From: Bacillus sp. SLBN-46
Lineage (GTDB): Bacteria; Bacillota; Bacilli; Bacillales; Cytobacillaceae
Assembly: GCF_031453555.1 (NCBI RefSeq)
Contig: NZ_JAVIZM010000001.1
Span: forward strand, 3,417,001 to 3,481,000
Reading direction: 5' to 3'
DNA length: 64,000 bases
The notes under the pieces were generated by a model, which was not told the origin of the DNA, searched no databases, and was given only the letters and a program-made list of their open reading frames with translations. The translations under genes were made by a program, and so were the position numbers. Position 1 is the stretch's first letter, and the number at the start of each line of letters is the position of its first letter. Shown in pieces: positions 16,155-25,830 of the stretch.

Positions 16155-18224
16155 TTGGAGAAACCCAATAAGAAAAAGTCCCATTTCCCCTTTCGATTAA
16201 ATATCCTTTTTTTTAGTGTCTTTTTATTATTTTCAATACTTATATTACGCCTAGGCTTTGTTCAAATTGTTTATGGTGAAAACTTTAAACGAGACTTAGA
16301 AAGAAAAGAAGATATTACAGTGAGTAATCCTGTCCCCAGAGGGAAGATGTTTGATAGAGATTTTAAAGTGGTTGTTGACAATATCCCTAAAAGTGCCATT
16401 ACCTTTACAAACGAGGGGTTTACCCAGAAGGAAATGCTTGGGACTGCCAAAAAACTAGCCCAATTGATTGACAAAAATACCGATAAAGTCACTCTAAGGG
16501 AAAAGAAAGATTTCTGGATTATGAAACATCCGAATCTTGCAGATAAGAAAATTACACAAGAAGAAAAAGCCTTATTAGCTGCCAAAAAAATTACCGATAA
16601 AGAACTCTACAAATTAAAAGTTGATCGAGTGACCGATGCTGAATTACAAACTTTAACTGCGAATGATCTCGAGGTCATGGCCATCTACCGAGAATTTATT
16701 AGCGGTTATAAATTCACACCACAGATTGTTAAAAATGAAAACGTGACCGATAAGGAATTTGCAGTTGTAAGTGAAAATCTTCAATCACTTCCTGGGGTAG
16801 AAACAACGACAGATTGGGACCGCGCTTACACATTTAAAGATACATTGCGATCAGTATTAGGAAAAGTAACAAAATCTGATGAGGGTTTACCTGCAGAACA
16901 ATTAGATTATTTTTTGGCAAGAGGATACAGTCGTAATGACCGCGTCGGCAAGAGCCAACTCGAAATGCAATATGAAGATGTTCTACACGGTTATAAATCC
17001 AAAGTAAAAAACATTACCGATAAGACAGGAAGCGTCATCGAGACACAACCTGTGACTGACGGAAAAAAAGGAAACGACCTTGTCCTTACAATAGATATGG
17101 ACCTGCAAATGGCAGTAGATAAAATAATTGAAGATGAGCTTTGGGCAGCAAAGAGATCACCCGGGACTGCACTAACTGATCGGGCTTACGTGGTTTTAAT
17201 GGACCCACATACTGGTGAAGTATTAGCGATGTCTGGAAAAAAGATTGTAAAAGATCCTGACACAGGAAAAGTGGAAATGATGGATGATGCACTAGGCACT
17301 TTCACTACTACATATAATGTTGGTTCTGCTGTTAAAGGCGCAACTATTCTAACTGGATTTAAAACTGGAGCCATTTCTCCTGGAACGGTATTTGATGATA
17401 CGGGTTTAAAAATCAAAGACACCCCAATAAAGAAGTCATATGCGTATTTGGGAAGAGTAAATGAAATAGACGCCTTGAAAAAATCATCTAACGTTTATAT
17501 GTTTCATACGGCAATCCGGATCGGACAAGGACATTATGAGTATGAAAAACCATTAAATTTTTCTAATCCGAAAGCATTTGAAACGATTAGAAATTCTTTC
17601 TCCTCATTTGGTTTGGGCACAAGAACGGGTATAGATTTACCAAATGAGCAAACAGGATTTAAAGGGCAGAGTAAGCTACCTGGTTATTTACTTGACCTTG
17701 TTATTGGTCAATATGATACCTACTCAACGATGCAACTTGCTCAATACGTTTCAACCATTGCCAATGGGGGCAACCGAATGCAGCCACATGTAGTGAAGCA
17801 AATTAGACATTCTGCAGAGGATGGCGAAGAACTCGGGCCTGTCGCACAGGAAATGACACCAACTGTGCTCAATACCATAGATGTTAAGAAACAATGGATG
17901 AGCCGTGTACAAACAGGATTTAAGAAAGTGATGCAGGAGCCTGGTGGAACAGCAACTAAGTTTTTTAGCGATGTTAAGTATTCTCCTGCAGGGAAAACAG
18001 GAACGGCAGAAGCCTTTTATGACGGACCATTAAGAAGTCAATTTGGGAAAGAGCCGCCCCCGGTCATGAATCTAAGCTTGGTAAGTTATGCCCCAAGCAC
18101 GAATCCTGAAGTCGCGATGGCCGTGATTGTTCCTTGGGCCTATCAAGGAACGGTTGATAACAGAGCTAATTTAAAAATTGGCCGAAAGGTTCTTGATACG
18201 TATTTTCAACTGAAGAATAAATAG
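16155..18224 (+). CDS. Class B penicillin-binding protein, PbpA/PbpH type
   Basis: Monofunctional peptidoglycan transpeptidase of the elongation machinery, anchored by one N-terminal helix (RLNILFFSVFLLFSILILRL). It has the PBP dimer domain and a transpeptidase domain; counting from 16143, the motifs are SAVK (395-398), SSN (S448-x-N450) and KTG (618-620). Total length is about 690, near B. subtilis PbpA (716) and PbpH (704); I cannot choose between them. The ATG at 16143 directly abuts AAAGG, so a TTG at 16155 (giving MEKPNKKK) is the more likely start. A terminator follows. Confidence 0.93.
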   Translation: MEKPNKKKSHFPFRLNILFFSVFLLFSILILRLGFVQIVYGENFKRDLERKEDITVSNPVPRGKMFDRDFKVVVDNIPKSAITFTNEGFTQKEMLGTAKKLAQLIDKNTDKVTLREKKDFWIMKHPNLADKKITQEEKALLAAKKITDKELYKLKVDRVTDAELQTLTANDLEVMAIYREFISGYKFTPQIVKNENVTDKEFAVVSENLQSLPGVETTTDWDRAYTFKDTLRSVLGKVTKSDEGLPAEQLDYFLARGYSRNDRVGKSQLEMQYEDVLHGYKSKVKNITDKTGSVIETQPVTDGKKGNDLVLTIDMDLQMAVDKIIEDELWAAKRSPGTALTDRAYVVLMDPHTGEVLAMSGKKIVKDPDTGKVEMMDDALGTFTTTYNVGSAVKGATILTGFKTGAISPGTVFDDTGLKIKDTPIKKSYAYLGRVNEIDALKKSSNVYMFHTAIRIGQGHYEYEKPLNFSNPKAFETIRNSFSSFGLGTRTGIDLPNEQTGFKGQSKLPGYLLDLVIGQYDTYSTMQLAQYVSTIANGGNRMQPHVVKQIRHSAEDGEELGPVAQEMTPTVLNTIDVKKQWMSRVQTGFKKVMQEPGGTATKFFSDVKYSPAGKTGTAEAFYDGPLRSQFGKEPPPVMNLSLVSYAPSTNPEVAMAVIVPWAYQGTVDNRANLKIGRKVLDTYFQLKNK

Positions 18225-18237
18225 TCAGTCAATCATA

Positions 18238-18266
18238 GGGTGCCTAATATGGCACCTTTATTTTTT
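18238..18266. terminator. Bidirectional terminator after the PBP gene
   Basis: GGGTGCC and GGCACCT pair around TAATAT, followed by TTATTTTTT. It overlaps the stop codon of the convergent iron-sulfur subunit gene. Confidence 0.8.
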
Positions 18267-18713
18267 GGATAGTACTGATTTTACCGCCTGCTCAATTTCT
18301 AAATAGCTCGTGCAGCGGCAAATATTCGACTCCAACCACTCTTTAATGGTTGAGTCATTCGCATTCGGATGATTTTCAATTAATGCATGACAGTTCAAGA
18401 TGAAGCCTGGAGTGCAATACCCGCATTGAAAAGCAAAGTTGTCTATAAAAGCTTGTTGAATAGGAGTCCCCTGGAGCCCTTCAATAGTTGTCACCTTTTT
18501 CCCAACAGCCTCCACAGCTAGCATTAAACAGGATTTCATTGGCCAACCGTCAATATTAACCGTACAGGCCCCACAGTCCCCATTTAAACAGCCTGGCTTA
18601 GCTCCAGTAAGACCCAATTTCCCCCTTAATGTATATAATAGAGTATCGGCATAGCGCACAGTAGTTACTCGGCTCTCACCATTAACATGTAAGGTTATTG
18701 TGTTTGATTTCAA
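18258..18713 (-). CDS. pucE: Molybdenum hydroxylase 2Fe-2S subunit (PucE-like)
   Basis: Electron-transfer subunit of a xanthine-dehydrogenase-type enzyme. Eight Cys ligands for two 2Fe-2S clusters are present: CLNGDCGAC plus a later C in KSCLM, and CGYCTPG with CRC. A TTG at 18713 with GGGGAG 8 bases upstream gives 151 residues and is preferred. An ATG at 18746 would overlap the preceding gene and lacks a spaced ribosome site. It is the last gene of the five-gene minus-strand operon and ends at the shared terminator. Confidence 0.88.
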   Translation of the reverse strand: MKSNTITLHVNGESRVTTVRYADTLLYTLRGKLGLTGAKPGCLNGDCGACTVNIDGWPMKSCLMLAVEAVGKKVTTIEGLQGTPIQQAFIDNFAFQCGYCTPGFILNCHALIENHPNANDSTIKEWLESNICRCTSYLEIEQAVKSVLSKK

Positions 18714-18738
18714 ACTACCATCTCCCCTATTACCGCTT

Positions 18739-19578
18739 TCAACCATTCCCTCTATCTAAGGCGGACAACACATCCATCAATACATGTCGTAATACAAATA
18801 AGCGATACTCTGCAGAACCCTCGATATCGTCCAAAATTGGATTTGGCAGCGAAGATAGTGCTCGTTCCACTCTTTCCTCTACTGAATAGAGCTTGTTATT
18901 CAAAGTTTCCTCCATTTCCGATGATCGAAAAGGAAATGGACATAACCCGCTTACTGCTACCCGTATCTCTTCAGCTATTTTTAAAGCTGCCACTGTAATT
19001 AACGGATAGCCAGTTTCCCATTGCTGGCGGCGTTTCATACTAAAATAGGGTGCTTTTACAAAACGGTTTTCTGTTACAAATTGCACTAATATTTCACCAT
19101 TGTTTAATTTTAACTGACCTTGAAACACATCATTTATGGGCACTATTTTTTTCCCTTCGGGTCCTGTGATGAATAATTGACTGTCTGCAAGTAAGAATGG
19201 AAGAACCGCTTCTCTATAAAAAATTCTTGCACAAATATTACCGCCTAACGTAATCTTTCCTCTCGCCGTATGGTCAGCTACCTCACTAGCTGTTTTTGTT
19301 AGCAGTGGAAAAAGATTCGCTTCTTCTATTTTTGTTAAAGATAGCGTGCTTCCAAGCAACAAATGATCTCCGCTTACTTGCATTACATTACACTCGGCAA
19401 TGCCCTTTATATCAATAACAGCTTCTGTATACGCCATATCAATGCGACCGAGCGTAATCAATTCTGTTCCTCCAGAGTAAATCATTGGCTGTTTACCCTG
19501 TTGATCTAAGTATTGGTATAGATGGACAGCTTCTTCTAATGTTTCTGGTTGATAAAATTCGAAATCAAAAGGAAGCAT
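18739..19578 (-). CDS. pucC: Molybdenum hydroxylase FAD subunit (PucC-like)
   Basis: 279-residue flavoprotein subunit of the CoxM/PucC family that passes electrons from the iron-sulfur clusters to the acceptor. The FAD-binding IYSGGTELI block is at residues about 33-41 and the second motif is TLGGNIC near 151. The C-terminal CO-dehydrogenase flavoprotein domain follows. Its ATG directly follows the stop of the large subunit gene with no gap, which implies tight translational coupling and fixed stoichiometry. Confidence 0.9.
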   Translation of the reverse strand: MLPFDFEFYQPETLEEAVHLYQYLDQQGKQPMIYSGGTELITLGRIDMAYTEAVIDIKGIAECNVMQVSGDHLLLGSTLSLTKIEEANLFPLLTKTASEVADHTARGKITLGGNICARIFYREAVLPFLLADSQLFITGPEGKKIVPINDVFQGQLKLNNGEILVQFVTENRFVKAPYFSMKRRQQWETGYPLITVAALKIAEEIRVAVSGLCPFPFRSSEMEETLNNKLYSVEERVERALSSLPNPILDDIEGSAEYRLFVLRHVLMDVLSALDRGNG

Positions 19579-21903
19579 TTACTTGGCCGCCTCCTTTGCT
19601 TTCCAAATTAATTCTGGAAGTAAGGGTAGATGATGCAGGGATACACCAGCTGCTGTTGATAAAGCATTCCCAAGCGCTCCCGGCATCCCCATGAGTCCAT
19701 GTTCTCCTACACCCCTGGCTCCGTAGGGTCCGTCTAGCTGAGGCGTTTCAATAAATCCCACCAAATACTCTGGATTTTCACCATACCTTAATGGTCGATA
19801 CGTCCTTAGCTGTGGATTCAATACTCTGCCCAGGTCATCAAAGTAAAAAGTTTCTCGACCCGCAAAGGCGAGACCCATACTCATCGCTCCCATGACCTGT
19901 CCGAGTGCTGCTTTTTCATTTAATACCTTCCCAATATCAACCACTGTTGCAGCTTTTAGTAATCGGTACGTGTAATCTCTCCTATCAAACTCCACCTCTA
20001 CACCGTACGCTGCTACCGTCCACTCTGGACCTGGTTTTCCTGCACCTGTTTCGCGGTCTAGATGTGTAAGATGTCGTAAAATAAAGTTCCCCTTGCCGAT
20101 AATTTGCCCGCCAATAGAATTCCCATTTGGATATTCATATCCATATCCTATATCCTTAAAATCAAGACCAATAGCTGGGTCGTCACGCAAATATACACGA
20201 CTGTCCCCTACTTCTAAGTCTTCCTTTGGGGCCCTTAAAACGGTAGAAGCGATATCTTTTAGCTGCCTAATAACATCATCAGCTGCTTCTAAAAGGGCTC
20301 TACCGGCCATGAACGTTCCCCTGCTAGCGACCGTCTTCCAGTGTTCAGGAGTCGTCTGGGTATCCACTTCCATACGAACATGGATTTTGTTCACATCCAT
20401 TTTCAGCCGCTCTGCAAGAATTTGAGCGAGGACGGTTTTTGTTCCAGTACCAATTTCAATTACACCGGACATTAAATTGATACTACCATCCGGATTAAAC
20501 GTGAGAATAACTCCTGAAGGTGCATTGGGATCAATTGTTGAGGTTTTCCAGCTGCAACTGACTCCCTTGACACGAATAAATCTGTCATTCATCTCTTTAA
20601 TTGGCCCTTCATTCCAGTTGATTAACTCTCTTACTCTATCAATGCATTTAGGCAGATTTCCTACATTACTCTTATTCAATCTGACTCTTGTTGGTGTGGT
20701 ATGCCCAGGAAGAATCGCATTTATCCTCCTTAAATCAAGAGGATCGATATTTAATTTTTGAGCAAGCAAATCCATTGTTCTTTCGATGGCAAAAGAAAGC
20801 TCAGAATGACTAAAGCCCCTAAATGGTGCTGCATAAGGATGATTGGTATACATGCAATAGGAATCGCACCAAACATTTTCCATATGATACGGCCCAGTAC
20901 AATCGGCTGCTCCTGCCCTCGTTAAATCGGTTGCTTTATCGGAATACGCTCCTCCGTCCCATAAATATCGAATTTCAGCAGCCCTGATTTTCCCTGTTCG
21001 ATCGGCCCCCAATTTAACCGTTGCATCTAAACCGATATGGCACGGAGAGGTGAGAATATCTTCTTCTCTTGTATTAAGTATTTTCACGGGTTTTCCGCCT
21101 ACTTCCTTAGATGCCAAGTAGGCCAGCACCTCGAGTTGGACGGAAGCCTTCCCACCATATGCTCCTCCAACAAGCGGCGTATGAACGATTATCTTCCCAA
21201 TGTCCTCACCGAAATAGTCGGAAATAAGCCTTTTTACCATGAAAGGTGCCTGTGAAGAGGTAGTAATGGTAATATTACCGTCTGGGAGAATCTCTGCTGT
21301 TGCACACCTAGTCTCTATCGCGGCGTGATCAGATGGAGAGAAGGAGAAACTCGCTTCCACCACTGCTTCACTTTCATTCCAGCCCCTTTCCATATTTCCT
21401 TTCCGAATTTTAATATGTGTGGCAATATTGGTGTCAGGCACCGGGTAGACATCTTTCTCTTTTTTATATTCTCCCAAACGCTCATGTACCAGTGGGGCGT
21501 CCTTTTGGATTGCTTGTGTTGGTGAATTGACAACAGGCAGTAGTTCATATTGGACGTTAATTAGGTCTGCTGCTTTCTTGGCTTGTACTGGCGTATCAGC
21601 CACAACGAGTGCAACTGGTTCACCGTGATAACGCACCTTGTCAACAGCAATTGGTGGCCGGTCGCGAATGGCTTCTCCTGTTAGCGGGAACTGTTGGCCG
21701 GCAAGGATTGCTCTGACACCGGGTACCTTCCTTGCATCGGTTGTATCTATGCTTACAATTTTTGCATGACCATATGGACTAATGACCATTTTTGCTGAAA
21801 GCATTGGAAATGGTTGATAGTCATTCGTATATTTTGCCCGACCTGTTACCTTATCCCTCGCCTCTTTGCGAATCACGCTCTTTCCAAGAATCTCCAACGT
21901 CAT
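19579..21903 (-). CDS. pucD: Molybdenum hydroxylase large (Moco) subunit, PucD-like
   Basis: Catalytic subunit carrying the molybdopterin cofactor; the family hydroxylates purines, aldehydes or N-heterocycles. The aldehyde oxidase a/b hammerhead domain is at the N-terminus. Moco-binding motifs are GGAYGGK and APFRGFSHSE, and the catalytic Glu is in GVGEHGLMG near the C-terminus. The CoxL active-site Cys loop is absent, so CO oxidation is unlikely. I prefer the ATG at 21903, giving 774 residues. The gene contains the 13-bp word GGTGCCTGACACC at 21430-21442. The exact substrate is open; xanthine is a guess from the operon type. Confidence 0.9.
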   Translation of the reverse strand: MTLEILGKSVIRKEARDKVTGRAKYTNDYQPFPMLSAKMVISPYGHAKIVSIDTTDARKVPGVRAILAGQQFPLTGEAIRDRPPIAVDKVRYHGEPVALVVADTPVQAKKAADLINVQYELLPVVNSPTQAIQKDAPLVHERLGEYKKEKDVYPVPDTNIATHIKIRKGNMERGWNESEAVVEASFSFSPSDHAAIETRCATAEILPDGNITITTSSQAPFMVKRLISDYFGEDIGKIIVHTPLVGGAYGGKASVQLEVLAYLASKEVGGKPVKILNTREEDILTSPCHIGLDATVKLGADRTGKIRAAEIRYLWDGGAYSDKATDLTRAGAADCTGPYHMENVWCDSYCMYTNHPYAAPFRGFSHSELSFAIERTMDLLAQKLNIDPLDLRRINAILPGHTTPTRVRLNKSNVGNLPKCIDRVRELINWNEGPIKEMNDRFIRVKGVSCSWKTSTIDPNAPSGVILTFNPDGSINLMSGVIEIGTGTKTVLAQILAERLKMDVNKIHVRMEVDTQTTPEHWKTVASRGTFMAGRALLEAADDVIRQLKDIASTVLRAPKEDLEVGDSRVYLRDDPAIGLDFKDIGYGYEYPNGNSIGGQIIGKGNFILRHLTHLDRETGAGKPGPEWTVAAYGVEVEFDRRDYTYRLLKAATVVDIGKVLNEKAALGQVMGAMSMGLAFAGRETFYFDDLGRVLNPQLRTYRPLRYGENPEYLVGFIETPQLDGPYGARGVGEHGLMGMPGALGNALSTAAGVSLHHLPLLPELIWKAKEAAK

Positions 21904-21926
21904 CCCTCCCCTCACCTTATGTTTGG

Positions 21927-22535
21927 CTACATTTTCTTTACAAACTGATAATCTTCCATGGTATCCACATCAAAAAAGCATTCCTTACTTTCAAGTATTA
22001 TTTGTTTCCCGCTCTCACTCTCCCTTCCTCGAATGATTTCCCGTGCTCCTTGATCACCTTCTAATTCTTCGATAAGTGAAAAAATGCGCTTAGTAATTAA
22101 AATGGGTGGTTTCGAAACCCCATTGTGAGTGTACGAAATATAGGAATAGTCTGGGGCAACCAAGTATTCCTCTATTAACCGATTAATCATCCAATAAGTG
22201 ACATTAGGCTGGTCTGCTAAAAGCACCACCACCCCGGAAGCCCCCAACTGTGAAGCCGCACTCACTCCCGCTTTCAACGAAGCACTTAATCCTCGGTCTG
22301 CCTGATCACATTCTACTAACCTCCAACCCAACATTTCCGAAAAAGGAGCTAACCAATGAAGCGAATCTTCCTTTCGCGTGACAGCGATAACCGCCTCTAG
22401 CTTGGAATCTAAGGCCGCCTGAAACGCCATGCTCCCTACAAACCTATTTCCAAGTGGTAAATTCAGTTTAGAACAGCCCATTCTACTGCTCCTACCAGCT
22501 GCAAGATAAATCCCTACTAATCGGGTATGGTCCAT
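21927..22535 (-). CDS. pucB: Molybdenum cofactor cytidylyltransferase-like protein (PucB/MobA-like)
   Basis: 202-residue nucleotidyltransferase with a MobA-like Rossmann fold. The nucleotide-binding signature is GIYLAAGRSSRMGCSK, followed by the metal-binding LLADQPNV. MocA-type enzymes add CMP to the molybdopterin so that hydroxylases receive their dinucleotide cofactor; this fits its place in the operon. Its start lies 19 bases inside the end of the upstream gene, and the large-subunit gene follows shortly after. Confidence 0.9.
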   Translation of the reverse strand: MDHTRLVGIYLAAGRSSRMGCSKLNLPLGNRFVGSMAFQAALDSKLEAVIAVTRKEDSLHWLAPFSEMLGWRLVECDQADRGLSASLKAGVSAASQLGASGVVVLLADQPNVTYWMINRLIEEYLVAPDYSYISYTHNGVSKPPILITKRIFSLIEELEGDQGAREIIRGRESESGKQIILESKECFFDVDTMEDYQFVKKM

Positions 22536-23527
22536 AACAGTTCCACTCGTTCATGTCTTGGTTTTCTCCAAACCTCAATCATTTCTGCAACAATGCTTAC
22601 TGCTATTTCTTCAGGCCCTACTGCTTTAATGGGTGCTCCAATCGGCGAATAAATCCATGTAGGGATTTCTTCACCGTTAAGCAACCGCTTTGTTCTTTCT
22701 CTTGGTCCTAAAACTCCTAAGTATCTAACATTTTCATGAAGTAAATGGAAAAGAAATTCCTGATCCCTTTGAAAATGATGAGACATAATAACCACAAAAT
22801 CATAAGAAGAAAAAGATAACTGATTTACTAATTCACTAGGAAAACCAACCATAACATGTTCTGCAGTAGGAAAGTTATCCTTCTGACAGAGCTCGCTTCG
22901 CCAGTCACTAACAATCACAGAAAAACCTGTTTCCGCTGCCAGTGTGACAAGTGGAATAGCATCAGGTCCTGCTCCAAACACAATTAAACGCGGCTTAGGC
23001 TGATACGTATGCTGAAAAATAGATTTCTCTGTCATAACGCCACTTTTTGAGGTAAACTCAATTACCGGTATTTTTCCGCTCCAGGTTCCGAATGAAGCAC
23101 CCTCCTCCTCAATAAACACATACTCTCCAAGTTCATCTAGCCGTTTTAAGGTAATCACTGGCTTATGACAGTTCAATAGACTTTTTACCAGCCTATAATC
23201 CTCGATTAATTGTGAAGTTAGAGGCTCAAGTAGAATATCGATGTTCCCATTACAGCCTGATCCCTGACCCCATCCAAAATCGTTTTCTTCACTTAAGTCA
23301 TACTGAAGGATCACTGCCTCCTGTTCCCTCATAACTTTCTTTGCTCGTATAGCTAAATCCGTTTCTAGACAGCCAGCACTCAACATCCCGTTATAAGAGC
23401 CGTCTTCAAAAAAAATCATCGTTGCCCCTTCTTTTTTATAAGCTGAACCATTTACACTAATAATTGTAGCTAAGGCTTTTCTCCCCTTCTTTTCCATCAC
23501 TTCGAATATTGGATAAATATCATCCAT
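22517..23527 (-). CDS. pucA: XdhC/CoxI family cofactor maturation protein (PucA-like)
   Basis: First gene of the hydroxylase operon; XdhC proteins bind and help sulfurate the molybdenum cofactor before insertion. From the ATG at 23527 (preceded by GGGGGG) the product is 336 residues. An N-terminal XdhC domain contains GATMIFFEDGSYNGMLSAGCLE, and a C-terminal Rossmann domain contains LIVFGAGPDAIPL. A longer reading frame to 23671 exists but overlaps the cotA start region. It is divergent from cotA across a 131-base gap. Confidence 0.9.
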   Translation of the reverse strand: MDDIYPIFEVMEKKGRKALATIISVNGSAYKKEGATMIFFEDGSYNGMLSAGCLETDLAIRAKKVMREQEAVILQYDLSEENDFGWGQGSGCNGNIDILLEPLTSQLIEDYRLVKSLLNCHKPVITLKRLDELGEYVFIEEEGASFGTWSGKIPVIEFTSKSGVMTEKSIFQHTYQPKPRLIVFGAGPDAIPLVTLAAETGFSVIVSDWRSELCQKDNFPTAEHVMVGFPSELVNQLSFSSYDFVVIMSHHFQRDQEFLFHLLHENVRYLGVLGPRERTKRLLNGEEIPTWIYSPIGAPIKAVGPEEIAVSIVAEMIEVWRKPRHERVELLWTIPD

Positions 23528-23658
23528 GGAAGCCCCCCACTTTACCCATAAAATTTCTACCTTATTTATATTAATTAGGAGGCTATTCCTAGAATGATTA
23601 ATTTTTCCTTTACTCCCAACATAATCATTATTTATAACTAGCTGGAAGGAGCATTTCA

Positions 23659-25200
23659 ATGAAACTAACAAAATTCAAAGATCCTTTAACCATCCCACCA
23701 GTATTAAAACCTAAATGGAAAACAGCCAAATATACGTATTATGAAGTGAATATGATCGAAGCAATGCAGTCTCTACATAGTGATTTACCAAAAACAAGGG
23801 TGTGGGGTTATGAAGGGATGTATCCGGGACCAACTTTTGAGGTTGAAGCGGGTGAAAGGGTTTATGTAAAATGGCAAAATAAACTTCCCAATCATCACCT
23901 TTTTCCGATTGATCATACAGTTCATGGGGCAGAGAAGGAGAAACCTGATGTTCGAACAGTTGTCCACCTTCATGGAGGCAGAACAGAACCTGCCAGTGAT
24001 GGCTATCCTGATGCTTGGTTTACCAAAGATTTTCGTGTGAAGGGTCCTTTTTTTGAAAAAGAGATTTATGAATATGGAAACCAACAAAGTTCCAGGGCCC
24101 TCTGGTATCATGATCACGCCATTGGATTAACGCGACTAAATATCTATGCGGGGCTTGCTGGGTATTATATTATCCGAGACAAGCATGAACGTTCATTAAA
24201 TCTACCAACAGGTAAATTTGAAATCCCGTTACTTCTTCAAGACCGTTCTTTTCATGAGGATGGCTCATTATCCTACCCCTATCAGCCGGAGAATAATCTC
24301 TCTGGTATAAAACCATCTATTATTCCATCTTTCTTTGGAGATACAATCGTTGTCAATGGAACTGTGTGGCCTTATTTAGAAGTAGAGCCACGTAAGTATC
24401 GGTTCCGTCTGTTAAACGCAGCCAATGCCCGCTTTTTCCGACTAAGTCTTGACCCTAAGCAACTGTTTTATCAAATTGGAACAGATAGTGGATTTCTAGA
24501 ACAACCAATTGGTGTAAAAACATTACTAATTGCACCGGCCGAGCGCATGGATATCATAATTGACTTTAGTAATATGGAGGGCCAGTCCATTCTATTGAAA
24601 AATGACGCTCCTACACACTTCCCTTCCGGGGATCCCGTCGATCCGAATACAACTGGAACCGTTATGCAGTTTCGGGTATCTAAATCTCTGTCAAGGATTG
24701 ATACAAGTGTAATTCCTGCCTATTTAGGTCCCATTACTAAACTTCAAGTACCAATGGCAAAAAGAACTAGATGGTTAGAGTTGAGTGAAGAAAAGGACTC
24801 ATACGGTAGATCACTTTTTCTCCTAGATAAAAAAAAATGGGACTTTCCGATAACAGAAAATCCACAGGTTGGGTCTATTGAGTTATGGAATTTTATTAAT
24901 ACCACTGGGGATGATCATCCGATTCATATCCATTTAGTTCAATTTCAAATCCTTGACCGCCAGCCTTTTGACGTGAAGCATTTTAAACGAACACAACAAA
25001 TTAAGTTCACAGGTGCTCCGATGCTCCCTGATTTAGGAGGACGCGGCTGGAAGGACACTGTCAAATGTCCTCCTGGCCAAATCATCCGAATAATTATCCC
25101 GTTTTTCCCCTACACTGGTCGGTATGTTTGGCATTGTCACATGCTTGAACATGAAGATTACGAAATGATGCGGCCGTACATTATTCTTCCTTCGAATTAA
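23659..25200 (+). CDS. cotA: CotA-type multicopper oxidase (spore coat laccase)
   Basis: 513-residue laccase, the same length as B. subtilis CotA, with no signal peptide, as expected for a coat protein made in the mother cell. The copper motifs are complete: HLHGG, WYHDHA, HPIHIHLVQF, and HCHMLEHEDYEM with the type 1 Cys, His and axial Met. It oxidises phenols or bilirubin and contributes to the brown coat pigment. The ATG has GGAAGGAG upstream. A mother-cell sigma promoter is expected, but I could not fit a sigma-K consensus. Divergent from the hydroxylase operon. Confidence 0.95.
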   Translation: MKLTKFKDPLTIPPVLKPKWKTAKYTYYEVNMIEAMQSLHSDLPKTRVWGYEGMYPGPTFEVEAGERVYVKWQNKLPNHHLFPIDHTVHGAEKEKPDVRTVVHLHGGRTEPASDGYPDAWFTKDFRVKGPFFEKEIYEYGNQQSSRALWYHDHAIGLTRLNIYAGLAGYYIIRDKHERSLNLPTGKFEIPLLLQDRSFHEDGSLSYPYQPENNLSGIKPSIIPSFFGDTIVVNGTVWPYLEVEPRKYRFRLLNAANARFFRLSLDPKQLFYQIGTDSGFLEQPIGVKTLLIAPAERMDIIIDFSNMEGQSILLKNDAPTHFPSGDPVDPNTTGTVMQFRVSKSLSRIDTSVIPAYLGPITKLQVPMAKRTRWLELSEEKDSYGRSLFLLDKKKWDFPITENPQVGSIELWNFINTTGDDHPIHIHLVQFQILDRQPFDVKHFKRTQQIKFTGAPMLPDLGGRGWKDTVKCPPGQIIRIIIPFFPYTGRYVWHCHMLEHEDYEMMRPYIILPSN

Positions 25201-25216
25201 TCCCGGGGCTTTCCAT

Positions 25217-25726
25217 TCAAGTAATTGGAATATATTCTTTTAATATTGCTTGTAGTATTGCATAGCAAAGTTCCGAATCGTTCATCTTGTTCTCTTTTAT
25301 CTTATTAAGACAATCTTTTATTTTTACTTTTATCACCTTAATATTCTCATGCTCCTCAAGCTGTTGGTGCTGTTTTATTCCGATTTCCTCTGTAAAAAAA
25401 GCATGGGTAATTTCATTTGTCCTCCAGGATGCAGGCTGTAAAAACCCAAGATAATGGACTGTACCACATTGGTAACCCGTTTCTTCTAAAAATTCACGTC
25501 TTGCTGCCTGCTCCAACTCCTCCCCCTTTTTCACACCACCACCCGGTAATTGCTGTACAGTCGTTCCTATCGGTTTTCTATGTTGCTCAATTAATAGGAA
25601 TGAATCTCCTTCCTTTGCTAGTATAACTACCCCATCATTTTCTTCTAGCTCAAAATAAGGTCTGTGAAATCCATCCTCTTTTAGTTTCATGCCAGCTAAC
25701 TCTAGCAATGTTTTTTCTTTTTCCAT
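25217..25726 (-). CDS. NUDIX hydrolase, ADP-ribose pyrophosphatase-like
   Basis: 169 residues from the ATG at 25726, which has AAGGAG 8 bases upstream; an earlier in-frame start would swallow that site. The Nudix box Gx5Ex7REUxEExGU is intact: GGVKKGEELEQAARREFLEETGY. The flanking FLQPASWRTNEITHAFF is typical of ADP-ribose and related nucleoside-diphosphate hydrolases. Cytoplasmic housecleaning role inferred. It is convergent with cotA and divergent from the MFS gene. Confidence 0.9.
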   Translation of the reverse strand: MEKEKTLLELAGMKLKEDGFHRPYFELEENDGVVILAKEGDSFLLIEQHRKPIGTTVQQLPGGGVKKGEELEQAARREFLEETGYQCGTVHYLGFLQPASWRTNEITHAFFTEEIGIKQHQQLEEHENIKVIKVKIKDCLNKIKENKMNDSELCYAILQAILKEYIPIT

Positions 25727-25830
25727 TGTTGTCTCCTTTTTCTTCATTTTTTTTATATTTTATCACTATTTCAACTCTATTTTGGTATATTAAGGAAAGG
25801 AATAACTTGAAATCAGTGAAGGATGAAGTC

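Noticed and set aside
23581..23658. Sigma-K promoter for cotA
   Set aside because: CATAATCAT lacks the final bases of the -10 consensus and no proper -35 is at the right distance.
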